A stretch of 64,000 nucleotides of DNA from NCBI RefSeq assembly GCF_036373705.1, contig NC_089853.1:5716405-5780404 (forward strand), in the 5' to 3' direction. Under the pieces are notes generated by a model. That model was given only the letters and a program-made list of their open reading frames with translations, did no database searches and had not been told where the DNA came from. Shown here in pieces: positions 12,568-25,641 of the stretch (position 1 is its first letter; every line of letters starts with the position of its first letter). This DNA is from Amia ocellicauda. Taxonomy: Eukaryota > Chordata > Actinopteri > Amiiformes > Amiidae. The translations under genes and the position numbers were made by a program.

Positions 12568-13361
12568 GACCGCTTATCCTAGGACCTCTAGCATCCGGGC
12601 TGTACGCTTTTCATAACATATTATTGGATATTTAATGTGATGATGGTGGCATGCAGGCGAGTGTCAGTGATAGTCTGTTGATTAGTCTCAGTAATAGTAC
12701 TTAGGTTAGTTAGGAGTAGTTTGCAACAGAGTTAGTACATAATGGTGTCACGTTAGTAGCAGGGAAGGTCAGTTAGCATGTGTATCCTGGTGGAAATTGT
12801 GCAACTGGATGAAAGAACGCCTGAGGGTTAGGGTTGCGTGTACCAGAATATTGAAATAAAGAGTCTTTGTTTCCCACCATGTTTTAACAAAGGTAAGCAA
12901 CTTTATTACAGTGATACAAGCACCGCACGAAAGCCCGCCCTGCCCCTCCAGCAGCTACGAACAGCCCCCTGTGAGGAAACGAGGTCTGAATGTGTCTACA
13001 CCAGAGCAGCATTAACAGAAACGTACCTATGAAGAGGTGAGTAACTGCCCTGAGAATTAAAAAACGGATAAAACAAGCCACCTTCCACACTGAACACTTT
13101 CTAATGGAAGGACGTCATTAAATCAATTATTGGGAAGGTACCGATGCCGTCCATGAGAAACATTTGAGTTTTCAGAAATGAACCAAGATTAACAAAGCAC
13201 TCCAATTCTGTACCAGGTAAATCCCGAGCAACCCAGAGCGACATACGTGTCACAAACATGTCACACGTCTGGTCAAAAAGTAGGCCATTTTCCCAGGCCT
13301 GCGTTCACAACAGCTGTGCCGCGCTGGGCTCCTCGGGGGTCAAGCGTTAGGCGGCGAGGCT

Positions 13362-15369
13362 CTATCCAAAGTGACTGAGTATGAGCTCCTGGCGAATGCG
13401 GAAGGCCTCGGAGTCGACGGAGTCCATGAGCTCACAGCCCTCCTCCGACTGGTCCGGCGTCTCGGTGCGCTCGAAGGTCCAGGCGTCAAGGCCCGTGTGC
13501 AGGGACACGTTGTGCAGCACGCAGCAGGCCAGGATGATGTGCGCGCACTTGACTGGGGAGTACTGCAGGTAGCCCTTGGAGCCGTCCAGGCAGCGGAAGC
13601 GCGTCTGTATGGCTCGGAAGGTGCGGTCAACGATCTCGTGCGTGGCCGTGTGCGCCACATTGTAGCGGTATTCCGCCTGGGTCTCGGGGTACTGCAGCGG
13701 CGTCATCAGCCACTTCTTCAGAGGGTACTTGTTGTCTCCTTCAAGACATCCACAAATAAAAAGGCAAACAGAGTGTTAGGGTATATTGTCAAAAGTGTAG
13801 AATTGAGAACAAGGGCAGTGATGTTCAGACTGTACAATGCGCTAGTTAGAGCTCATCTGGATACTGTGGACAGTTCTGGGCTCCACACTTCAAGAAAGAT
13901 ATCGCTGCTCTAGAGGCAGTTCAGAGGAGAGCAACCAGACTTATTCCAGGTCTGAAGGGAATGTCCTACTGAGAGACTGAGGACCTGAACCTTTTCACCC
14001 TGGAACAGAGGAGACTACGTGGGGACTTGATCCAAGTCTTCAAAATCATGAAAGGCATCGACCACATCAAACCAGAGGAGCTTTTCCAGATCAGCAGGGA
14101 CACACGCACCCGGGGACACAAATGGAAATTGGGCTTCAAGGCATTCAAGACAGAAAACAGGAGACACTTCTTCACACAGAGAGGCGTCACAATCTGAAAA
14201 AACTCCCCAGCGATGTGGCTGAAGAGACAATTTGGGAACATTCAAAAATAGACTGGATAGGATCCTTGGATCACTTAGTTATTAATGAACACCAAACGAG
14301 CACGATGGGGCGAATGGCCTCCTCTGGATTGTACACTTTCTTATGTTCTTATGTTCTAAATGCACAGAGACGAGACTTGCATTAAATATGTGCGTGTTAA
14401 AGACCTGGGCTGCACTTCACAGAGCAGAGGGCCTGAGAAAATACTTTTGGTGCTTTTAGTGCCAAGATATATAAACATATTGCATCAAATGACACAAGAT
14501 TGAACTGCTGTTGGTTGCACAAAAATACACACAATCACTTATTTTCTGTTCCTTAACCTTGCCAGGTCCTGCAGCAGCATAATGGAAGTGCATGGAGAGT
14601 TTAGGATTGAGAAACGTCTGAGGAAACAGCAAGATGTCTCTCTACAGTACCCGACCAGACACCAAGTCTAGCAAATTAAGAAAAGTGTGACTCAATGCTC
14701 ACCCAGCAACCAGCCGTCCTGCTCCTGCTCCTCAAAGTAACGGTTCACCGTGGACTGCTGGAATATGGCGGTGTCTTGCACGCCTCCGGGCCAGTGGGTC
14801 TCGGCACTGAGCAGAAGGCCCCTGGAGTCACAGACAAGCTGGCAGTTGATGGAGTGGAAACCTCTCCTGTTGACGTAGGACAAGTCCTCGGCGTTGGGGG
14901 CTTTGATGGCGATGTGAACGCAGTCCACCACCCCGAGGACGTTGGGCATGCCCGCCACCCGGTAGAACTCCTCTTTGGAATGCTGCTGGGTGGCCTCGTC
15001 CCGGGTGAACCCGATATACTCCGAAGCCTTTTCCACCAGCGCCTTGGTAACGTTCGTGACGCAACGGCTCATGGAGGCCTGGCTGATACCGATGGCGTCG
15101 CCCATGCGGGTCTGGAAGGACCCCGAGGTGTAAAATCCCAGTGCAGCGAGGATCTGCACGTCAGGGCTGATGGCTCTGGATCTCTGGGTGGGGCGGGACA
15201 GTGTTTCGCCCAGCATTTCCACCAGATAATAGATGAATTCCCGAGGGAAGCCAAAGGTAGTCAATAAAAAATCGTCAGAGACAGTCTCTATGTCAAACCT
15301 GTCCAGTGTCCTCTGTCCACGGCCGTACAGTAGAAGGTCACAATCCAGCACAGCTATGGGGATCGCCAT
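13362..15369 (-). CDS. harbi1: HARBI1, domesticated Harbinger (PIF) transposase-derived nuclease
   Basis: Coding exons 14703-15369 and 13362-13738 (667 + 377 nt) encode 347 aa, close to the 349 aa of human HARBI1. Hallmarks include the N-terminus [18 protein letters not shown], the helix-turn-helix-like segment [20 protein letters not shown] (about residues 85-104), and DDE-nuclease acidic residues in VVDC (D149) and VQDTA (D199), with a likely third acidic residue in AEYRYN. HARBI1 is known as an ancient domesticated transposase whose partner in vertebrates is NAIF1. An acceptor at 15402-15403 puts 32 nt of 5' UTR on the first coding exon. A donor at about 15876 suggests a non-coding first exon in the shared promoter with ATG13. 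The intron 13739-14702 carries a LINE fragment that reaches to within about 10 bp of the acceptor. Confidence 0.95.
13750..14357 (+). mobile_element. 5'-truncated LINE 3' end, copy 2
   Basis: This is the same element as at 9048-9601, in the same orientation, but it reaches about 50 bp further 5' ([10 protein letters not shown] motif) and has no frameshift at the position where copy 1 has lost a G. It ends in tandem TTATGTTCT units. It lies antisense in the single coding intron of HARBI1 and begins almost at the 3' splice site. Confidence 0.85.
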
Positions 15370-15401
15370 GTCAAATGCAGAAGAGCTCAAGTATGATCCG
15401 T

Positions 15402-16896
15402 CTGTCAAGAGCTGTGACAAAGCAAACACAAAAAGTGACACAAATAGATAAACACTGTTACTGTTCCTCTTTAGACCACAAATGAAGCGATTTCCTTTCA
15501 AAAACGAAACAAAACACAGCACTGCACAAAAAGCACCAGGCTGACTTATGTTTTCAATACGATCAAGTCAACCTAATGAAAGGCGCTATATAACAAACCG
15601 AGTTGGGATACCCGGACTTGGGTCTTTTAAAACCACGCGTACGACATTGCATCACATCCCCATCTGCCTGCCGTAACTCCACAACAGAAGTGTAACACCG
15701 TTCATTTACACACTTACTGCACGCTAGTTCTGCTCACGCATCGTGGCTCCGTCTATTATACATCTATGTGGTTTATTTTAAGACATGTGGCTCAGTGATC
15801 CCATCCAGCCTGAGCAAAACACACACTCACACAGCAGCGTCACAGTTCCGCCGCACCGAGCTCAAACCCCCTCACCTGAACTAATGCCGTTTTGTTTACA
15901 CGGCGTGACGCAATCGGTAACACCGCCCACTTGACGTCAGCACGTCAACGTGAATATCGTACGTTCCGCCGCCGCAGTTTCGACAAACGCCGGAGAAAGT
16001 ATTTCAATCTAACGGCAGATTAATACAAAAATAAAGAAAACAACCCAAATAGACCACGGATATGACGTCAAATTATTCGACCCTAGTCGCTAACGATCGC
16101 TCGCCTTACAAAAATGTCGAAAGTCGCGTTTGCTTTACCCCTGTGCTGCATTTACTTGCACCGACCTGATGAAAACAAACAGAGAAAATGGGGCGCCTGG
16201 CGGACGCGGGTTTGCTGGTTTCTTGAACGCACGACACGCGTAAACAACATAAAACCTTATCGACGGATTTCAATTCAAACACACTCAAATAAAAAGAGAA
16301 AGCATAGATTATTGTCAGGCGTGTTTTTTGTAATGACATGTAAGTACCCTGTTGTTTCAACGTCCAGGCATCCTTGTAAATAAATAACGATCTGCTTGTT
16401 TTGATGGTGTAACTTTAATCTTCTCATTTGCCCTGTATTAGTGATAAACTAGAGTTATATGTCTTTCTCGGCGTGTTATTATAGCCCTTAGATGCAACAG
16501 CAGAATGACGGGAACATGAATGTTTAATTAATACATCAGTCTGTTTGTTTACGTTTGGTCCTTTACATTGAAAGATTATTTTTGCACAATAAACTAGTTG
16601 CTACGTAGTATTATTTGTGGATGTCCTGTATATATGTTAGGATTTACATTAATCGATTATTTTTTTCGTTCACGTATTAATGAGATTTTGTGATTATAAT
16701 GATGATAAACACAAATATTCAGAGGAAGAACTACAGCTGAACATGAATTGAAATGAGATATTACGTCACCTCGTTGATTCTGTGGATGGGGGGGCGGGGA
16801 CTCCGTATCTCTAGGTACCGATCAGCTGCTGTTGTGTATTTTAACAGCATGCATTGATCCCAGTGTATTTGCTTATTTTTAAAGTTGCCCTTCATA
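15402..16896. other. HARBI1-ATG13 intergenic and 5' UTR interval
   Basis: Apart from the promoter-like segment there is AT-rich sequence (16380-16780), probably an ATG13 5' UTR intron. An acceptor TTTTAAAG just before 16885 would start the first ATG13 coding exon. No other gene is seen. Confidence 0.5.
15850..16260. promoter_or_regulatory. Bidirectional HARBI1/ATG13 promoter region
   Basis: A CpG-richer stretch lies between the divergent HARBI1 (-) and ATG13 (+) genes, with start codons 1.5 kb apart. It contains two full TGACGTCA octamers (15932-15939 and 16063-16070) and, on the minus strand, a plausible donor at 15876 for a HARBI1 5' UTR exon. The same head-to-head pair exists in human. 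The exact start sites are not visible. Confidence 0.65.
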
Positions 16897-19800
16897 ATGG
16901 ACGGAGATCTGAGCCCACAGGACAAGAAAGATCTGGACAAGTTCATCAAATTCTTTGCCTTAAAGGTACCATCCTGCTGGAGAAGACTTGGGGGGTGGGA
17001 GCTGGATGAGACTCATTTTTTAAGCACATACTCTACACTCAAAAGTTTTAACAGTCCTGAAGCCAATTCAGTTATTCATTTTATCGATTTTACACAATTT
17101 AATGTAACCATAGTGAAGATGCATTGAAATATCATCTAAAATGCAGCATTGTTCTAACAGTACTTTGCCCCAAATACAGTAGTTCATGTTTCGCAGTGCT
17201 CAGACATTTGTGCCTGCATATACTGTTGCACTGTTCTTAATTAGTGTTTTGTTTTTGTTTTCCCAGACTGTGCAGGTGATTGTTCAAGCTCGTCTTGGGG
17301 AGAAAATCTGCACGAGATCTTCGTCCTCGCCCACCGGCTCTGACTGGGTGAGTACAGGCTGCCACTCAGCCGGGTCACTGTAAACCTGCGATTGTGGAGT
17401 CTAATAGTCACCCTAACTTCTGTGTTATCTGTGTTGATATTGACCTGAGGACAAACGTAATGCAGCAGCTATGCTAGTATGAGGTATCTTTAAAAACTTG
17501 TTGACTGTGCAAAGTGAATGTGTGTTCGTATACATTTCCATCTCTCTCTCTCCCCCTCATATGGTCAATGAAGGCCTCTTGGTGATGAATTGATGAAACA
17601 CTATTTCATTCCATACACATTTATTTTTAAATCAAATCTCAACTTATCCTATGTAACATCCCCACTCCTTCAATTAAGTGTTCGATTTAATATATTATAC
17701 AGACTATTTATATAATGTGTTTACTCGAGAGTGTGAAAACACTTTGTATTGGGGTGACTACTTTTCCAAGAGGAGGAGAAAACCTGTGTCTTCATGTCTA
17801 TGATCTTTCAGTTCAATCTAGCAATAAAGGATATCCCAGAAGTTACCCATGAGGCTAAGAGGGCGCTGGCCGGACAGCTTCCGGGAATTGGCAGGTCCAT
17901 GTGTGTGGAAATCTCTCTCAAAACCTCAGAGGTGAGAAGATCTCCAATGACTCGGCACAAAAGAGGTTCTCACATCCTCTATAGTGCTTCCATCCTGCAG
18001 TCAAGCCATTATGCTGCTTTAATGGATGATGCGTGTCTTCCAGTGTGTGTAGGCAGCATACAGAGTTGCAGAAATGTAATCTGTACTTTCTTTTGCAGTA
18101 TTTAATGTGTAATCTATTTCAATTGTAGACGGTCATTTTGTAATGCCTTTCGTTACGGTTCACAACATGCTAAAGCAGTAATCTCCCAGACTTGGCCGTT
18201 ACATAAAGATGAGGCACTACTGTACACGTGCAATTCAGAAAGTATTTTTTTAATCGTACTGACCAGCCTTACTTCCTCACACAGGGAGATTCTATGGAGC
18301 TGGAAACATGGTGTTTGGAAATGAATGAGAAGTAAGTCTGGATTGTTTTGAGTTTTCCTGCTGCTTAGAAATTCAGAGAATGTACGAAGTTGCTGACCTG
18401 TTTGTATTGTTCTGCAGGTGTGATAAGGACATTAAAGTATCCTATACGGTTTACAACAGACTGTCCTTACTGCTCAAATCATTGCTTGCTATCACGAGGG
18501 TGACTCCGGCCTACAAGCTGTCCCGGAAACAAGGCCACGACTATGTCATACTGTACAGGTAAAAATAGAATGCAATACACCTTTGGAAAGGGTTTTATTT
18601 AATCACATGTACGAATATGTCTGATTTAAAAATACCTGTGTTAAAAAGTCAGTGCAGCTGATGGCTAATGTTATGGGCCAGATCTCAATGTGAGGGATCT
18701 TCACAAAACATATTGAGTATAATTATTATATATCCCAGTTCTGTATTGTTCTAAGCTGGAAGTCCTTTTCATAATTTTTTTTTTTTTTCAGGATATACTT
18801 CGGTGAGGTACAACTTGCAGGACTGGGAGACGGTACGTTCATCTTGTTTATACTCTGAATGACTGAACTGTGATGAAATGATCAGACTACATGAATGTAT
18901 TGCTAAGGCGTTTGTGAGTGACAGGTGGTCACCTCTGTTGTGAAGCTTAAGTCCCCTTCTGCTTGTGTTGCGTTGTCAGGTTTCCAGACTGTGCGCGTTG
19001 GCATCGTCGGGACCCCTATAGGAACCATCACCCTGTCCTGCGCTTACCGAACGAACCTGGCTTTCATGTCATCCAGGTATTGCAAACCAGCACAGTCCAC
19101 GTTAGTGAAAACCTTCTTTTTATCTTTAATCCCCCTTCCCTAACGCCTGTGTTGTGTAACGCACTAACCTCATGACAGGAACTGTTTTTCAAAGTGAATC
19201 GATTCTGTGCCGGTGTGACTTGTGTTTGGTCGTCTCAGTGTTTTGCCCCCTTTCCTCTGGCGGATGCATCCGGACACTTAAATAGGTGTTTCTTTCCACT
19301 GGCTTAAGCGTCTGGACGTGTCCTAGTTTTTTGGATGCTTAACTATCTGCTGCCAGACGTGTCCCCAAGGGTCTGTCCCGCCCACTAAGGAAATACTTCA
19401 GAAGGGGAGATGTGTGCTTTACTTGCAGACAGACAGGGAAGAGAAACGCATCAGCTACAGTGTGAGATAGTGATCCCACACGGCACTTGAGGTTCTAAGA
19501 AATTACAGTTTTATTAGCAGCATGAAGTGAAGTCCACATACAGAAAACATTATGGCTTACAGTTAATATCCGAGTGTATTAAAAGCTTGCCAGAGTTCTT
19601 GTCGAACACTGATTGAACCGGACCCCGGTGCAGTGCTTTGACAAGTTAAAACAAACTTCTGGCAGAGTACAAAAAATAAAGGACAGTAATCGGAGCGGTA
19701 GCAGACAGTTTAATTAACATTCTATGAACAGCTGGACGGTGTTTCAGGCTGCTGTCCTGTGAATGATGGTACAGCATCTCTGCAGAGACCATCAGTGTGA

Positions 19801-22150
19801 AGGCGAACATGATTTAGTGAACGTGTGGCCAATTACAAGTGAAATGAATGAATGAATAAATACGGATCTGGGTTCCCCTCTAAAACAAAGGAATCTGCTC
19901 TTATTAGAACTCTATATACTGTACCTGTGTTTACTGTAATGGGATTATTGAAATGTGTTTTAGTCAAAAACTCACTTCACTGGATGTAGGGAGGACTTTT
20001 GGGAAAACGCACGCAGGATAAATATTGTCACAGCAGCCAAGCACATGTATCGGGGTATAGCAATGGAAAATGAGACCATGTTTTGGGAAGGGTCCTTCAG
20101 TGTATATCTAGTATATCTCCAGAGTGGTCAGTTCTGAAAGCCTTTAGTGATCCATTAGAGAGACTGACCTCCGAGAGAGTCCGTGGTGAAGCACTCAGAC
20201 TGTTCTCTCCTCCTGGACCTCCAGGGGTCACCTGTGGGCAGGATTACCTCTCTCTCAAGGATTAATGAGAGTGTGGTGCTGATTTTAATTCCCCTCCTTT
20301 GGTTTGTCAGGAACAGGGTATTCTATTAAAGTGGATTAGAGGATAAAGACAATGAAAGACTCTTAATTAGGGCTGCGTTTACAGGATGTCCACATTAAAC
20401 TGTTATCTCTCTCTCACTGGCAGATTACATTTGTGACTTTTTTTGTGTGTTTGTTTTTGTTATTTAATATATATTTTTCCAGGTGCTTCCAAACATGTTT
20501 GACGGGGTTTTCCTTTGAAATAATGTATCACTGAATCTAAAGTAATAGGATGGTTTGGGACTTTCCTTGACGTTGGGATGTTTGAATGCCTGCTTTGTTT
20601 TTGTAATTGAAAGTTACTTCCTGGTATGAAATGAAGAAATGCACCAAATAATTCATTTTTGCATGAGAGACAGACATTTCTGGACAAGTTGACTTCACCT
20701 GCTCCAGGATAAGAGGCACTTCATAGCTCAGGTTTAGACCGAGCTCAGTCATGTCGGCTCCAGCCGTCCCAATAAAGCCGTGTTGCTCCTCTTGTGTTTC
20801 CAGAGAGTTCGAGAGGACTGGTGCCATCATGGGCATCATCATCGATCATTTTGTGGACCGGCCCTTCCCCAATATGGGACCCATGCACCCGTGCAACTAC
20901 AGGTGAGTGCGTCGGGGGTGTGACTGGACTGCGGCATCGCCCTGTGCTGCGATCTGTGCGGCCGGTGGCAGAGAGAGGGGCTGAGGACCCCCAAGTTGGA
21001 CCCTCTGCAGGTGATGTGAATTAGGTTTGTTGTCTTTGACCCCAGGACATCCGGTGATGAGGATGGCGTATACTGCGGGGTGGAGGATTCACAGGAGGTG
21101 TGCACGACGTCCTTCTCCACCTCCCCCCCCTCTCAGGTAACCAGCCGCTCCCTTTGCAGCGTGTTACAACGTGGAGTATTTAAAATGGATGCCTGTCGCT
21201 CTATACGGTATCCCACTGGTGCCAGAGCAACATCTTCAGGGGTTTAGTAGTCCAGGGCAGTTAATATCACAGTCGTCCTTTCAGGGTTCAAGGAATTGAA
21301 AAGGGGAATTAACCTGTTTGTTATTATGGAAGTAAAAAGACTTTGTGGTAAGAAGTTTCAACTCCTGTCCTCCTTATTGTGACAAAGATCGCTGTAAAAC
21401 ATTTCATTACTTTGAATGTATTTACTCTGGATATATGAGAGTACCTCCTTGCAATCATACCAGAGAAATAAGCAATTTAGTGTATTTGTCTCTGCAGATT
21501 AATTACTGAATGTGTTATGTCAGTTATTGTATTTTTATTGGCGAGTTTCAGCCGTCAGATGATGCTATTTGAATGCATAACTGCGAGGGGTCAATCGCAT
21601 GTCTCCACAGATTATGATAAATGTATTGAATTGATGTAAAGACTTCTATCTATCCTGCTGTCAATCACTGGACTGCTGTAGACTGATAGTTCGATGCTCT
21701 TCTTGTGTTTCATCATCTGTTTTTAAATTTCTCTTTTCTTCCGTCTTGAAACTCCTCCAGATTAACACAAGTCAGACTGTCTCACGAGTTCAATTCGGCT
21801 GCACCGTCCCTGTTGTGTGTGTTTGTGATTTTGATGTTATTTCACACAGCTGCACTTAGTGGTTGTAATTCGCTCTGTTTATCGTTTCCCACAGAATTCA
21901 GATTCCTTTAAAGGAAGACTTGAGTAAAGCACAGCATGCGTATGCAAAAGTACAACAGCATTAGTAAAATAAACACACAAGAAATGTTGCATAGTCTGCA
22001 ATCTGATGTCCTGATCTCTCTTAATACTCAACACAACACGTCCAGGTTTTGACGATCAGGCCACCAGATTGCACTTGTCCTTTTCTTCACTTTTCCTTTT
22101 TATAAGTTTTCCTTTCTTTTTCACCTCCCTCCCTCTCTCTCTGTCTTCCC

Positions 22151-22193
<43 letters not shown>

Positions 22194-25100
22194 TGTGTGT
22201 AGTGTGTGTGCACTGTGAGTAAAACCCACTCTCAGACCCCTAAACCCACCGCGATGGACACTCTGAAGGTCCCCACTCTGGGGTTGGCCTTTACACAGCA
22301 AGTGAGTGGATTGTGTGGAAGAACCCATGAGACCCACGAGGGTGGCAGTGTGGAGTAGTGGTTAGGGCTCTGGACTCTGGAGTGGAGGGTTGTGGGCTCA
22401 GTCCCAGGTGGGAGGCACTGCTGTTGTACCCTTGAGCAAGGTACTTTACCTAGATTGCTCCAGGAAATACCCAGCTACACATGTACACATGTAAAAATAA
22501 TGTGATATGTTATGGATAAGGGTGTCTGCTAAGAACTCGGGTAATAATAATAATAATAAGAACCCATGTGTGGTCCACTCCCACAGCACACTAAACCTGC
22601 CAATAACCCCCTCTGCTGCACAAAGAGAAACCCTAACAACATTATCCCTGGTTAAGATCGAGTGATTTGGCTGCTTGCAACTCAACTCGGACAAAACCAG
22701 GTCCTTCAGGACACTAAGTGAGTCGCCACTTTATCCCCCCGGCCAATACAATGTCGCCACCTTCCTCTTCCTCATCCAAGAGCCACCCCAGAAAACTACC
22801 CCCCACAGCTGCAGTGTGTTGGACAGATGAGGGTGACCCCGAGGTTTTCACTGGGACTCCACTCTCCCGTTCCCCGGTTCCCCCCCAGTGCTGTCCTCTG
22901 AACTCATTTGCCCGCCTCCTTTTCCCAATTATGTTTTTAGCCTTTGTGTTTCCTGTCTCTCGCTGTCTCTCTTAGCTCTACAGCTCTCGTCTTTCCTATC
23001 AACCTCCCGCGCTCGGAGCCGCCGAACTTGGCTACCCCGCCGTGTTTAACGCTGCCCACCCCCACCAGGTAATCAGCACCACAGTTCAGTCCTAACCCGA
23101 GTCGGTGCCAGTCCACTCCTAGTCCTAGCGAGGCGAGCGTGCGTCTCCCCAGGAGCCGAGCTTGTTCTGACGTGTCTGGGAGCAGTAATACTGTGTTTCT
23201 GGCTCTTTTCCATGAGCTGAGATAGTGGACACTCTGTCTCGCATTAGTGTTGTGTTTAAACCTTTTAAAAACTGTTCTGTTTTGAGTCTCTATACACAGA
23301 GCTGACGTCTGCTGTTTCAGTTTAAAAGGGGGACTTCCAGTGTTTTAATTTGCGTGGTTTGCTTTTTATTTTTTCTCCAATCCTCCACCAACCCTCTTTC
23401 TCCTGTTTTTTTGTCCGCTCCATTTGCAACTTTATGATATCAGATTGTCAGTGTTACATTTAATTACAGGTTAACTGCTTCCAATGTCTTGGCGCTGATG
23501 AGGACAGAGTGAGGCTGATGGTCTGTGCTCTTCTGTCCCCAGATGATGATCCCGGGGAAGGAGGGCGGCGTCCCACAGACCCCCCTGCAGCCCTGTCATG
23601 GGACCCAGGCTGAGCACAGAGTGTCCGCCTGCCCCCCCCAAGACGCCCAACACCACGTCCCCGCCACGCCCTCCAGCAGGTGCGCTCACCTCTCCAGACA
23701 CACTCTCTCTCTCTCGCACAGATGCCACAGCTGTTGTTTTTTTAATGAAGGAAGTTATGTAGTAAGTCTGTTTGTTTGGAGCAGGAAGAGAAGGGTTGTA
23801 GAAAACTAACAATCCTGCTGTGGTGTCTCGTTGTGTCTGGCACGGTTACCCTGCGCAGTGGAGAGGAGGCGGAGACTCTGTCCCGAAGCAGCGAGCCCAA
23901 GAGCGCCTTCCCCCCGGAGTTCCTCGAGACCACCTTCACTCGGAAAGTGGGGGCCTTTGTCAACAAGCCTGCCACCCAGGTGAGCGAGCGAAACCGGGCC
24001 GGTGGGTGCTTTAACTACCAGTGACCCAGTGAGTTCGGCCACTGAAGCATTTCAGGTGAACCGGCTCTTCATTCACGTTGTAACCGATACAAATAGACGT
24101 CTGAATAAACCTGCAGTATTTGCAGAGCTCTGTTGATTATGCTGGGATAACCCTGTGGTAAATCCCAGGAGATGATATCCCATATGAATCTGAGGGTTCG
24201 AACAGTAAGACCTGCCGCAGGTGGAGGGTGTGATTAAAGCAGTTTGCGGGGCTCTGTTGGCCTTGAGTTCCTGCTCACCCCTGTCACCAGTCTGACAAGG
24301 TCCTTCCTGCAGGTGACCACGGCCAGTCTGGATTTACCGTTCGCTGCTTTTGCCCCCAAGACCTTTGACCTGGAGGAGAACGACCTCATGGTGAGTGACA
24401 GCCCCTCTGCGTGATCCACAATCGCTGCCCCTCGCCTGACCAGTTCATCACATCTTCTCTCTGACCACCGTGCCGAAGCCCCAGGAGTCCTCAGGGCTGA
24501 TCTGAGGTCTCGGTTCCTCTCTTCCCCAGGTGAACCCCCCCGAGTCCCCGCAGTCGGCCTCCCTCCTGCAGGGCAGCCTGCACTCCCAGGACTCCAGCGC
24601 CAGCAGCGGCCCGACGCAGGACGACTTCGTCATGGTGGACTTTGTAAGGCCTGCTAATTCCTGTATTCGTTACTCCTGTCGGTCACTAGCATTTCTATTG
24701 CACGTGTTTATTCGCTTCTGATGAATCGGTCTTCTCAGACACACCCAGAAAGTTGTTATTTTTGTTTGTATCTTAATATCTTTGTTTGTATGTTCGGTCT
24801 CCAGGCAGTAAAGAGGACCCAGATCTATTTCTGGTCCACTTCAGCTGTGATGTGCTCTCAGTCCACTTATCATTCACACTCTTGTTCTTTGGGAACCCAG
24901 ACCAGCAGTGTATAAATATGTTTATAGCCGGAGTGGACCAGGATGAGATCTGGGTCCTGTTTCAGGGCTTGGGACAGTGTGAATGCAAAGAGATCTGGCT
25001 CCTTTTTCTCTTGATCCTCTTTTTCTTCAACTTAAAGAGGACCAAGTTTGCTTCTTTAAAGGGGACTATCTGTGAAAGCCCCCTGAAGTCTGCCCATTGT

Positions 25101-25641
25101 ACCCATACACACACACACGCCTCAGACTCACGCTGACCTTGTCGGGCACACGTGCCGTTGCAGAAGCCTGCGTTCTCCAAGGACGATCTGCTCCCGATGG
25201 ACCTGGGCACGTTCTACCGCGAGTTCCAGAACCCACCCCAGCTCAGCAGCCTGTCCATCGACGTCAGCGCGCAGTCCATGGCCGAGGACTTGGTGAGACC
25301 GCTTTCCTCTGTTTCCTATGAATATTATTACGCTGGGGGTCCATCCCAGATAGATGGAGGAGACGTGTCTGCCTCAGTGTGTTCACAATGTCTCCCGTTT
25401 GGCCCGATGCAAGAGCAAGCAGCTCGCGAAATGATGGTCATTACTGTGGAGAGTCCGTGGGGCCCGAGAACCTCTGTGTTTTGCTTTCACTCGGGTAATT
25501 GAAGCCAGATCTTGAGTGGCTGCCAGTGGGCACTGAGTCACGGCCTGTTTCCTGTCTCCGCAGGACTCTCTGCCTGAGAAGCTGGCCATGTACGAGAAGA
25601 ACATTGACGAGTTCGACGCTTTCGTAGAGACCCTGCAGTAA
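16897..25641 (+). CDS. atg13: ATG13, regulatory subunit of the ULK1 autophagy-initiation kinase complex
   Basis: Sixteen coding exons: 16897-16965, 17267-17347, 17812-17931, 18285-18331, 18418-18558, 18792-18832, 18980-19076, 20804-20902, 21046-21136, 22976-23068, 23543-23679, 23859-23979, 24313-24390, 24530-24643, 25164-25292 and 25564-25641. They total 1536 nt and encode 511 aa (human isoforms are about 517-550). Residues about 10-195 form the HORMA domain (for example [30 protein letters not shown]). A Ser/Pro-rich disordered middle follows. Next comes an LC3-interacting motif DDFVMVDF, core F438-V441, and then the conserved C-terminus ending DAFVETLQ that contacts ULK1/FIP200. ATG13 is an mTORC1 target that scaffolds ULK1, FIP200 and ATG101 at the isolation membrane. 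The start was set at ATG 16897, where the first residues align with human ATG13. Confidence 0.97.
22151..22210. repeat. Compound (CT)n(GT)n microsatellite
   Basis: A CT run passes directly into a GT run inside the long ATG13 intron 21137-22975. Confidence 0.95.
22334..22560 (+). mobile_element. tRNA-derived SINE
   Basis: It starts GTGGCAGTGTGGAGTAGTGG and includes an A-box-like TGGTTAGGGCTCTGGACT and a B-box-like GGGCTCAGTCCCAGG. It ends GATAAGGGTGTCTGCTAAGA followed by (ATA)n. The head and tail match fish tRNA-SINEs with an L2-type 3' end. It lies in sense orientation in an ATG13 intron. Related fragments occur at 32693, 50481 and 54391. Confidence 0.8.
24813..24959. repeat. Imperfect inverted repeat in an ATG13 intron
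   Basis: 24813-24840 and 24932-24959 are reverse complements at 24 of 28 positions, separated by 91 bp. A third partial copy of the AGATCTGG-type motif follows at about 24990. It could be the remnant of a small terminal-inverted-repeat element. It has no coding content. Confidence 0.55.

Larger units (their letters stand above)
11303..13361. other. Non-coding stretch between the small-GTPase and HARBI1 genes
   Basis: It holds the GTPase 5' region, the CT repeat, the foldback and the HARBI1 3' UTR. A minus-strand AATAAA (plus TTTATT at 12902-12907) lies 455 bp past the HARBI1 stop and is a plausible poly(A) signal. No other gene is apparent. Confidence 0.6.

Noticed and set aside
14695-15267. 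190-aa plus-strand open frame opposite HARBI1
   Set aside because: It is the antisense shadow of the conserved HARBI1 exon and has no family resemblance.
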